In this document: positions 33,613-40,232 of the stretch, piece by piece
How the letters are laid out: every line of letters begins with the position of its first letter
Numbering within the stretch: position 1 is the stretch's first letter
Source of the DNA: Paraclostridium bifermentans
Lineage (GTDB): Bacteria > Bacillota > Clostridia > Peptostreptococcales > Peptostreptococcaceae
Direction: 5' to 3'
Assembly (NCBI RefSeq): GCF_019916025.1
Contig: NZ_CP079737.1
Span: 2,108,001 to 2,172,000, forward strand
Length of the DNA: 64,000 nucleotides
Translations under genes and position numbers: made by a program
Notes under the pieces: generated by a model
What the model saw: only the letters and a program-made list of their open reading frames with translations
What the model was told of the DNA's origin: nothing
The model's database searches: none

Positions 33613-34422
33613 CTATTGCTTGATACTATCATTCATATTGCCCATTCGATAACCTAATAAATCTAAAGTTATATACCTAAATCCAATATCTTTAAACTTA
33701 TCATGTGTAGTTTTTAATAAATTTTTATCAAAAAATTTATGTATCTCATTTTCTTCTACTTCTATTCTCGCTAAATTGCCATGTAATCTTACTCTAAATT
33801 GTTTAAATCCTAAATCCTGTAAGTATTCTTCACTTTTTTCAATCATTCTAAGCTTATCATTTGTTATAACTTCTCCATAAGGTATTCTTGTAGCTAAGCA
33901 TGCAAATGCAGGCTTATTAAATGTAGGAACATTAAGTTCTTTTGATAAGCTTCTAATTTCTTTTTTCGTTAATAAACTGTCCTTTAAAGGGCTTTTTATA
34001 TCTAACTCTTCCAATGCTTTTAAGCCTGGTCTGTAATCGCCTAAATCATCTAAATTTGTTCCATCTAAGACATAATTTATGTTATTATCTTTAGCTATAT
34101 TTTTTATATTCGTAAATATAGTTTTTTTACAGTAGTAACATCTTTTTTCATCATTTTCGATAAATTCTTTAACATCAAAGTCATCAATTTTTATAACTAT
34201 ATGTTTTACACCTAATGATTTGGTAAATTCCTTAGCTTCTTCTATTTCTCTATTTGAATGCATCATAGCATGTATAGTAACTGCTGCGCATTTATCTCCT
34301 AACACATCATGTGCCACTTTTAATAAAAAAGTACTATCTACTCCACCTGAAAATGCAATTAAAACACTTTCCATTTCTTTAAGTTTATTCTTTAGAATAT
34401 TTAGCTTATTTGAAGTATCCAT
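33613..34422 (-). CDS. larE: LarE, ATP-dependent sulfur transferase for the nickel-pincer cofactor
   Basis: PP-loop enzyme that adenylates the carboxylates of the LarB product and inserts sulfur, making the nickel-pincer nucleotide used by lactate racemase LarA. Of 269 residues, the ATP-binding PP-loop is SGGVDSTFLL near residue 25. Cys175 in PAFACLATRIPYG corresponds to the sacrificial cysteine of Lactiplantibacillus LarE; two further cysteines at 95 and 98 (KRCYYCKK) create a three-cysteine set as described for [4Fe-4S]-type LarE. The start at ATG 34422 is set by GGGGGAGG nine bases upstream; longer frames are unsupported. LarA is at 50.7-51.9 kb in this window; LarB and LarC are not visible. 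Confidence 0.9.
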   Translation of the reverse strand: MDTSNKLNILKNKLKEMESVLIAFSGGVDSTFLLKVAHDVLGDKCAAVTIHAMMHSNREIEEAKEFTKSLGVKHIVIKIDDFDVKEFIENDEKRCYYCKKTIFTNIKNIAKDNNINYVLDGTNLDDLGDYRPGLKALEELDIKSPLKDSLLTKKEIRSLSKELNVPTFNKPAFACLATRIPYGEVITNDKLRMIEKSEEYLQDLGFKQFRVRLHGNLARIEVEENEIHKFFDKNLLKTTHDKFKDIGFRYITLDLLGYRMGNMNDSIKQ

Positions 34423-34560
34423 TCCCACATACCTCCCCCATTTTCTAATACATTTAATTATATACAATATATAGTTTTTAATCAAACATTTTAGAAGATG
34501 TGTCGATATTGTAATATTTTGTTTTTATTTGACTTTTTAACTTTAATATATATTAAAACA

Positions 34561-34597
34561 AAAAAGAGTTGTCTCAATTGATAAGACAACTCTTTTT
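34561..34597 (-). terminator. Terminator downstream of membrane protein gene
   Basis: 14-bp stem AAAAAGAGTTGTCT / AGACAACTCTTTTT around a 9-base loop, followed by T-rich sequence on either strand; it ends the unit at 34640. Confidence 0.85.
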
Positions 34598-34639
34598 ATT
34601 TATTTAACTTAAAATACTTACTACTTTAGATATATAAAT

Positions 34640-35158
34640 TTAATAAGTTCTTTTTCTATTTTTATGCTTTAATAATTCTTGTTTATAAAGTTCTCGCCTT
34701 TCTCTTTTTATTTGCAATTCTCTCTCTCTTCTTGCTTCTTTTTCTTTTTTAGATTTAATTGTATAAGCCCCAATCCCTTTTAAAGTTGATACCACTCCTA
34801 TAGCTATAGATATCTTAGGTAATAGTTTAACTATCTCTAAGTTAGTAAATAGCGTTTCTAACATGTTATTATCTATAAAAGTTGGTACTAAAAAAAACGG
34901 AGTCCATGATGCTAAAATACTTAGCAATGTAGAAAAAATTGAGTTTTCTTCATCTTCAATAGCCTTAAAAGATATATAAAATGCTATCATATATATAATA
35001 GGCGGTATCATAAAAAACATTATGTCATTTGTTGCATTATTAGAGTTGCTTTTTAAGTTTATATATACCATAGTATATGTAACTATTTCTATTGAAAATA
35101 GTACTGCAATTATAATTGAAAGAGATCTTATCATAGAGCTATTTTGTTTTTCCCCCAT
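34640..35158 (-). CDS. Four-helix membrane protein of unknown function
   Basis: A 172-residue protein not recognised. Four hydrophobic segments are visible: SIIIAVLFSIEIVTYTMVYI, MFFMIPPIIYMIAFYISF, FSTLLSILASWTPFFLVPTF and LLPKISIAIGVVSTLKGIGAY. They are followed by a strongly charged C-terminal helix (KSKKEKEARRERELQIKRERRELYKQ) that would lie in the cytoplasm. Good ribosome binding site (GGGAGG) and its own terminator argue that it is a real gene. It stands alone. Confidence 0.75.
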   Translation of the reverse strand: MGEKQNSSMIRSLSIIIAVLFSIEIVTYTMVYINLKSNSNNATNDIMFFMIPPIIYMIAFYISFKAIEDEENSIFSTLLSILASWTPFFLVPTFIDNNMLETLFTNLEIVKLLPKISIAIGVVSTLKGIGAYTIKSKKEKEARRERELQIKRERRELYKQELLKHKNRKRTY

Positions 35159-35367
35159 CAGCTGCCTCCCTATTTAGATTTTAAAAACAATATAGTTAAC
35201 TAAAACTTTTAATTACATCTAAAATATTATCACATGATTCTGAATTTTAATACTAAAAATATCCAGTTTTTATTCAAAATTTTTATAAAATTTATTCATA
35301 TTGTAATACTTTGTTTTTATTTGAGTTTTTTACATATATATTATAAACTTATCATGGAGGGGATATT

Positions 35368-35607
35368 ATGACTTTAAATTTTAAACATTTAAATGACCTA
35401 CTTAAATGTAATAAAAATATAAAAATTGGGTTTATAGAAAATACTAATACCTTAGAAATTAAAAACTTATCAAAAATACTTTTAACATTAGATCTAAAAA
35501 GCAATGATATAGAAAATAATGCTAAGATTATTTATGAGGCTATTACAAGCTTAGAAAATATAACTTTGTACATACCAAAAATTTATATACCAGAAAAAAT
35601 GGATTAG
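35368..35607 (+). CDS. Small hypothetical protein
   Basis: A 79-residue protein with no recognisable motif: MTLNFKHLNDLLKCNKNIKIGF followed by alternating strands and helices, ending YIPKIYIPEKMD. It is probably a small soluble alpha/beta protein. What supports it as a gene is the strong GGAGGGG site seven bases before the ATG, an ordinary Clostridial codon pattern and a terminator right at its stop. It is one of the few plus-strand genes here. Confidence 0.6.
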   Translation: MTLNFKHLNDLLKCNKNIKIGFIENTNTLEIKNLSKILLTLDLKSNDIENNAKIIYEAITSLENITLYIPKIYIPEKMD

Positions 35608-35624
35608 TTATACTAATCCATTTT
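35596..35624. terminator. Bidirectional terminator
   Basis: 12-bp stem AAAATGGATTAG / CTAATCCATTTT with a short loop, overlapping the stop of the small plus-strand gene and facing the ABC permease gene. Confidence 0.85.
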
Positions 35625-35628
35625 AATA

Positions 35629-36273
35629 TTATTTTATTTCTTTACCTTTATATAGTTTTAAACTCATTACCATAGATATTGTTATTATAAGTAAACTTAT
35701 TATAACTGTGATCATAGTAAATCCTACTGAACTTATTATTCCAATAATATTATCTATAGATTCTTTACTTGAGCCAATCTCTTGAACAATACCCGTTCCT
35801 ACTGATATTATTACAAAAAGAACTAAAAAATTTATTATTTTTCCTTTTGTTACTCCAAATTTTAAAACTATAGGAATTATAACTGAGGTAAGTAATACTG
35901 ATGACAATACACCTGTTGTTATTAATAATTCTAAAGGCACATAAGTTTTATTAACTTTGACCATAATAAAGTATACTACTAATAATAAAATCATAGATAT
36001 TATAGCTCCAAATATACCTAAAATATATCTAGATATTACATACTCACTTCTTTTTATAGGAAGTGTTGATACAAGGTTGTCTATACCATTTATATCTTCA
36101 TAAGCCATAGTTTGATATACAATTAAATATGAACCTATACAGAATAACATATTTAGAAACGCGGGAGAAAATATCGATACTATAATCCATGTACAAAATA
36201 CAATACCAATACTTTTTATAACCGAACTTAAATTATTTAAACTCATCTTCGTAAGATTAATTATATTTACCAT
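35629..36273 (-). CDS. ABC-2 type permease subunit
   Basis: A 214-residue membrane protein with six predicted helices (for instance SIGIVFCTWIIVSIFSPAFLNMLF, YILGIFGAIISMILLLVVYFIMV, MITVIISLLIITISMVMSL), typical of the small ABC-2 permeases that pair with a separate ATPase. YEDINGIDNLVSTLPIKRSEYVISRYI between helices 2 and 3 is a family-type cytoplasmic loop. The ATG at 36273 follows AAGGGGTG; the longer frame to 36282 does not. Last gene of the GntR-ATPase-permease operon; a drug or peptide efflux role is likely, but the substrate is unknown. Confidence 0.88.
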   Translation of the reverse strand: MVNIINLTKMSLNNLSSVIKSIGIVFCTWIIVSIFSPAFLNMLFCIGSYLIVYQTMAYEDINGIDNLVSTLPIKRSEYVISRYILGIFGAIISMILLLVVYFIMVKVNKTYVPLELLITTGVLSSVLLTSVIIPIVLKFGVTKGKIINFLVLFVIISVGTGIVQEIGSSKESIDNIIGIISSVGFTMITVIISLLIITISMVMSLKLYKGKEIK

Positions 36274-36275
36274 AA

Positions 36276-37130
36276 TTAACACCCCTTTGTATAATACATT
36301 AATATATCTTCTAAATTTGCATTATCATATACTACTTCTTCACCAAATACTTCATAAGCATTTTTAACATTAGATGTCATACCATTAAACCCAAAAGAAT
36401 TTTCAGTATATGATATTAATTCTTTTTTTGTATCTACATCTAACAAGTCTTTCTTTCCTCTTATTATTTTATGATTCTCAAGTATATCCTCTTTATTTCC
36501 CGAAAGGATTATATTTCCTTCGTATATAAATACAAGAAAATCTGCTACTTTATCTAAGTCAGATGTTATATGAGTTGAATAAAATACTGTAGCTTCTTCT
36601 TTTTCTATATGTTCCTGTAAAATTTCAAGAAATTCATTCCTTACTAATGGATCTAAGTTCGCTGTTGGTTCATCCATTATTATCAACTTTGGATGATGTG
36701 ATAGTACCATTACAAGTTCAAATTTCTTTTGTTGTCCTTTTGAAAGTTCTTTATATACTTTGTTTTCATTTAATTTAAATTGCATTATATATTTTTTATA
36801 TAGTTGTTCATCCCAATTTTTATAAAATGGTTTTATTGATTTTTTTATATTTTTCAATTTATTTTCTTTCATATAACCGGATACCTCTCCTATGTATCCT
36901 ACGATTTCTTTTATTTGAATATCATCAACTTGACTTTCTTTATCAAATACTTTTATAGTTCCACTATCTTTTTTCAGCATGTTCATAATCAACTTCATAG
37001 TTGTTGTTTTTCCTGAACCATTAGGCCCTATAAAACCAGTTATATAACCTTTTTTAATTTCAATATCATTTATTGTTAATTTAAAATCTCCTAGTGTTTT
37101 ATTTAAATTTTTTATATCTATAGCACTCAT
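36276..37130 (-). CDS. ABC transporter ATPase (YtrB/BcrA-like)
   Basis: A 284-residue ATP-binding subunit. Walker A GPNGSGKTTTMKLIMNM, Q-loop area EIVGYIGEVSGYM, signature ELSKGQQKKFELVM (degenerate LSGGQ), Walker B PKLIIMDEPTANLDP and the switch His in VFYSTHITSD. A C-terminal extension of about 80 residues follows the core, as is usual in ATPases that serve ABC-2 permeases. GGAGGTTAGAGA precedes the ATG. Operon partner of the permease downstream (gap of two bases) and the GntR regulator upstream. Confidence 0.93.
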   Translation of the reverse strand: MSAIDIKNLNKTLGDFKLTINDIEIKKGYITGFIGPNGSGKTTTMKLIMNMLKKDSGTIKVFDKESQVDDIQIKEIVGYIGEVSGYMKENKLKNIKKSIKPFYKNWDEQLYKKYIMQFKLNENKVYKELSKGQQKKFELVMVLSHHPKLIIMDEPTANLDPLVRNEFLEILQEHIEKEEATVFYSTHITSDLDKVADFLVFIYEGNIILSGNKEDILENHKIIRGKKDLLDVDTKKELISYTENSFGFNGMTSNVKNAYEVFGEEVVYDNANLEDILMYYTKGC

Positions 37131-37142
37131 TCTCTAACCTCC

Positions 37143-37517
37143 TTAGACTTCTTCATATAAACTTTTAAATATTTCTATACCTTCTTCTAAACTTATACCT
37201 ATTGACTTTGCTTGTTTTATAACTATTTCAAGTTTATTTTCTATTTCATATAAAGCTGTTTCTCTTAATCTATCTTTATTTTGCATAGACACAAAGGTGC
37301 CTCTTCCTGAAACCGTCTCTATAAAACCTTCTTTTTCAAGTTCCTCATAAGCCCTTTTTATAGTTATAATACTTACCTTTAGTTCTTTTGCAAAATTTCT
37401 TATAGAAGGTAATCCTTCCCCTTGCTTTAGTGTAGAATCTAAAATTTGATTTTGAATTTGATTTTGAATTTGTTCATAAAGTGGAGTTGTAGATGTATTA
37501 CTTATATTTATATTCAA
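37143..37517 (-). CDS. GntR-family regulator, YtrA subfamily
   Basis: A short (124-residue) GntR protein: winged-helix domain IYEQI/LYEQIQNQIQNQILDSTLKQGEGLPSIRNFAKELKVSIITIKRAYEELEKEGFIETVSGRGTFVS followed by a small helical tail (EIENKLEIVIKQAKSIGISLEEGIEIFKSLYEE) rather than a large ligand domain. This is the YtrA type, usually a repressor of its own ABC-transporter operon responding to cell-wall antibiotics. The likely start is TTG 37517, at proper distance from GAGGTG; the GTG at 37523 is too close. A large palindromic operator lies in its promoter region. Confidence 0.88.
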   Translation of the reverse strand: MNINISNTSTTPLYEQIQNQIQNQILDSTLKQGEGLPSIRNFAKELKVSIITIKRAYEELEKEGFIETVSGRGTFVSMQNKDRLRETALYEIENKLEIVIKQAKSIGISLEEGIEIFKSLYEEV

Positions 37518-37550
37518 TTTCACACCTCATTTCTTTAATATAATATGCAT

Positions 37551-37597
37551 AGTGTATATAAAATGTATATATTATATATATACACTTTATATACACT
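37551..37597. promoter_or_regulatory. Large palindromic operator of the GntR-ABC operon
   Basis: Two 22-base arms (37551-37572 and 37576-37597) are reverse complements with a single mismatch around a 3-base centre. Each arm contains a GTATATA-type half-site near the outside (AGTGTATATA / TATATACACT) and again near the centre, giving nested inverted repeats like YtrA-type operators. It lies 34 bases before the GntR start and probably overlaps the promoter, so self-repression is expected. Confidence 0.7.
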
Positions 37598-37632
37598 GTT
37601 GTCAACTTTATCTTCTTTAAATTTAATAAAAT

Positions 37633-37666
37633 AAAAAAAGAACCTTTATATAAAGGTTCTTTTTTT
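37633..37666. terminator. Terminator of the ArsC/Spx-family gene
   Basis: Perfect 16-bp stem AAAAAAAGAACCTTTA / TAAAGGTTCTTTTTTT with a two-base loop, overlapping the stop codon of the ArsC/Spx-family gene on the minus strand. Its T-run shows the gene upstream is transcribed. Confidence 0.85.
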
Positions 37667-38024
37667 ATTTTATTAAAAGTTTTTCTTTCCATTCATCTTC
37701 TTTAAATCCTATAAGTACATTTTTTCCATCAAATGCTATAGGCCTTTTTATAAGCATTCCATCACTAGCTAAAATTTCTAGTAATTTATCATCACTTTCA
37801 CTTTTAACTATATCTTTAAGTCCAAGTTCTCTATATTTAACTCCACTAGTGTTAAAGAATTTTTTTAATTCATATGTGCCTGTTTTATACATAGTTTCTA
37901 ATTCTTCTTTGCTAGGAGGATTTTTTACTATTTCTATTTCCTCAAAATCTATATTATTATCATTAAGCCAAGCCTTGGCTTTCCTAACTGTAGATCATCT
38001 AGAATATCCATAAAATTTTAACAT
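37665..38024 (-). CDS. ArsC/Spx-family thioredoxin-fold protein, probable selenoprotein (in-frame TGA at redox-Cys position)
   Basis: From ATG 38024 the frame reads MLKFYGYSR, then TGA (37997-37995), then STVRKAKAWLNDNN and on to TAA at 37665, 119 codons in all with no other stop or frameshift. Family members read FYGY-x-x-C-S-T-C-RKA at this place, so the TGA falls exactly on the first, redox-active cysteine: Sec is the natural reading. The second Cys of CxxC is Val here. The rest is a complete ArsC/Spx-like fold (NPPSKEELE, FFNTSGVKYRELGLKD, ASDGMLIKRPI, VLIGFKEDEW). A hairpin fitting the bacterial SECIS model lies 20 bases after the TGA. An AAAGGAAAG site and a terminator bracket the gene. 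Without recoding, only a 75-residue fragment from the internal ATG at 37892 would be made, lacking the active site. Alternative: a point mutation TGT/TGC to TGA (pseudogene) or a sequencing error. Confidence 0.72.
37965..37981 (-). promoter_or_regulatory. Candidate bacterial SECIS hairpin
   Basis: On the transcript AAGCCAA-GGC-TTGGCTT forms a perfect 7-bp stem with a three-base loop that starts with G. The loop begins 21 bases after the TGA (20 bases between), within the window usually given for bSECIS elements, and a G among the first loop bases is the one conserved feature of that model. It overlaps codons for Lys-Ala-Lys-Ala-Trp-Leu. Confidence 0.55.
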
Positions 38025-38103
38025 ATATATCACTTTCCTTTACTGTATTTTTTATATTATTACACAGTTTTCTACATGTTAAAACATTTTCTTAAAATAA
38101 AAT

Positions 38104-39408
38104 TTAATCATTCCATGGAACAACTTCAACCTCTCCATAGCATCTATCATTTAAACGGTTAGAATACTCTCCTTTATAATTAATGATATATAAAACTACT
38201 AACTCCACGTATCTAGTACCTATTTGAAGTATATTCCACATATCTTCAACTGTTAAATTAGCTCTTTTAGTTTTTCGTGTTGGATGAACAACTTTATTTC
38301 TAAAATATGTAAATATATCAACTCCATCATTGAACTTGTTATAAATATATTCATTAAATAAATTTAATTCTTCTTTTCCATAATATATGCTACACGCATC
38401 TAATAAGATTCTTATATTGTCAGAGGCTGTATTTTTTTCAAACTCTACATCAGTTAAAATTTTATTTTTTTCAACGACAACAACATAAGACAATGTTTCT
38501 AGTGCGATTTGTAAGGATACAACATTATTTTCTATACTTATATTATCTATAGATTCTATGTACCAGTCTACTACATGCTTTAACGCTGGACCATAGTAAG
38601 AATCATGCAATTTTCTGCACATTAAGTTCATATATTTTTCAATATTATGATGATTTGCTATAGTGTCAGACCATGTAGGAACATATTTAAATGGAGTTGT
38701 TAAAGACTCCTTCCATAGCCTAAATGTATTTTGATTGTCTTTATATCCCATTACCATACATATACCTATATATCTTCCAGCTAAAAAGCTAAGCGTATCT
38801 GATATCTCATCTAATAGTTTAAATATATATGTTGACTTAAATACTTTATTATCTTTTCTTTTTATTCTTCCTATATGTGTAATTATGCTACCATTTTTAA
38901 ACCTTAACTCTTCATATAGTTCTTTTTTATAATCGTATCTTTTGTCAATTATTATCTCATATCCACTTATTTCAAACTCAATTCTTCCAGCAAACAATTT
39001 ATCCATATACTTTATAAGTGTTCCTTGCTTTTTGTCAAAGTTTACAATATGAAAATCTATGTAATCCACATATCTATTTTTTGATTTTATTATTCCGCTG
39101 CTAACGTATCCATCTACATAATTTTTTTGTATATTATTTATATTAACTTGGAAAGGCTGATATCCATGGACTTCTACCATTCCCTCCAGATAATCATCTT
39201 TAAGAATTTCTAAATCTATATTTTTATGACCTAGTACTTTAGCTTCAAAATTTATACATACGGGAGGACTAATTCTATAGTAGATCCGGCCCTTACATTT
39301 ATATAGCTTATCTAGGTAAATGCAAAAATTTCCTTCATGAATAACTATATCTTCATCAATTCCATATTCTAAATAAGGAGACGATATAGCTTCTTTTACT
39401 ACCTTCAT
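38104..39408 (-). CDS. HEPN-like (ApeA-type) domain protein
   Basis: A 434-residue cytoplasmic protein. The first about 200 residues are beta-rich (EDIVIHEGNFCIYLDKLYKCKGRIYYRI; GYEIIIDKRYDYKKELYEELRF). The C-terminal half is helical and carries the HEPN RNase-type motif R-x4-H in RNKVVHPTRK, around residues 370-375, after a helix pair (LLDACSIYYGKEELNLFNEYIYNKFNDGVDIFTYFRN). The layout, a beta-rich N-terminal domain plus C-terminal HEPN, resembles ApeA-like proteins, some of which are single-gene antiphage effectors. I cannot show homology, only the layout and motif. AAGGTGG precedes the ATG; stand-alone gene. Confidence 0.6.
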   Translation of the reverse strand: MKVVKEAISSPYLEYGIDEDIVIHEGNFCIYLDKLYKCKGRIYYRISPPVCINFEAKVLGHKNIDLEILKDDYLEGMVEVHGYQPFQVNINNIQKNYVDGYVSSGIIKSKNRYVDYIDFHIVNFDKKQGTLIKYMDKLFAGRIEFEISGYEIIIDKRYDYKKELYEELRFKNGSIITHIGRIKRKDNKVFKSTYIFKLLDEISDTLSFLAGRYIGICMVMGYKDNQNTFRLWKESLTTPFKYVPTWSDTIANHHNIEKYMNLMCRKLHDSYYGPALKHVVDWYIESIDNISIENNVVSLQIALETLSYVVVVEKNKILTDVEFEKNTASDNIRILLDACSIYYGKEELNLFNEYIYNKFNDGVDIFTYFRNKVVHPTRKTKRANLTVEDMWNILQIGTRYVELVVLYIINYKGEYSNRLNDRCYGEVEVVPWND

Positions 39409-39474
39409 TTTTAGCCCACCTTCATTTTACATAGTTGTCTTAATATTATAACATATAAGGCAAATAAACAACAT

Positions 39475-40029
39475 TTATTTGTCTTGTTTCAAAATTGAAT
39501 ATAGTTTTAAATCTGTATACATACCCTTATGAATCCTATCACTTCTTAATATCCCATCTAAGCGCATTCCACTTTTTATCATAACTTTTTCAGATGCAGC
39601 ATTTCCTGATATACATTTAGCTTCTATTTTATTTAAGTTCATATTTTTAAACCCAAAATCTATAACACTGCAAAGAGCTTCTGTTATTATTCCTTTATTC
39701 CAATAGTCACTATTTAATATATATCCAACCTCAGCTTTATTATTTAATTCACTATAACTTGAAAATCCACACATACCAATTAATTTTCCATCTTCTTTTA
39801 AAGTAACTCCCCAAGGAGTAGCCTTATCATTTTCATATCCATTTATTATCATATCTAGCATCTTCTTTGTCGTATTTATACTTTTATCAAAATCTATTAA
39901 CATATATTTTGATAGATAATCATTAGATAGACATCTATGTAATTCATTAATATCATTTCTATAAATTTTTCTAAGTGTTAACCTTTCAGTATGTAAACTT
40001 GGTAAATCTCTAAATATATATATCAACAA
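39475..40029 (-). CDS. GNAT acetyltransferase, RimJ/RimL-like
   Basis: A 184-residue N-acetyltransferase of the RimJ/RimL group, which acetylates protein N-termini or small amines. Visible: LHTERLTLRKIYRNDINELHRCLSND at the N terminus, GVTLKEDGKLIGMCGFSSYSELNNKAEVGYIL (core strands), WNKGIITEALCSVIDFGF (acetyl-CoA pyrophosphate-binding region) and CISGNAASEKVMIKSGM (the Asn/Ser motif). The start is TTG 40029 (or the adjacent TTG) behind AGGAGGATAGA. Substrate unknown; monocistronic. Confidence 0.9.
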   Translation of the reverse strand: MLIYIFRDLPSLHTERLTLRKIYRNDINELHRCLSNDYLSKYMLIDFDKSINTTKKMLDMIINGYENDKATPWGVTLKEDGKLIGMCGFSSYSELNNKAEVGYILNSDYWNKGIITEALCSVIDFGFKNMNLNKIEAKCISGNAASEKVMIKSGMRLDGILRSDRIHKGMYTDLKLYSILKQDK

Positions 40030-40199
40030 TCTATCCTCCTTATTAAATTTTTCAAATTATATATTCTAATTCTCCACAACCTTACATTATTCGCCAAACA
40101 TCTTTTTAATCCCTTTATATTATAATATTAAATTTGGTAATAATATCTATTTTTTAATGTTATATAATTTATTGTTAAGTAACTTTCTACTAAATAACT

Positions 40200-40232
40200 A
40201 AAAAGAAGATGTAGTTTATACATCTTCTTTTT
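40200..40232 (-). terminator. Terminator of the activase gene
   Basis: 14-bp stem AAAAAGAAGATGTA / TACATCTTCTTTTT around a short loop, overlapping the stop codon at 40231. Confidence 0.9.

Noticed and set aside
37498-37692. 64-residue frame spanning the terminator and GntR promoter
   Set aside because: It runs through the terminator hairpin and the palindromic operator and encodes only A/T-driven Ile/Tyr/Lys; not a gene.
37665-37892. Short 75-residue version of the ArsC/Spx protein starting at the internal ATG
   Set aside because: It would lack the first strand and the active-site loop and has only a poorly placed site upstream; the in-frame sequence before it clearly encodes the missing N terminus interrupted by a single TGA.
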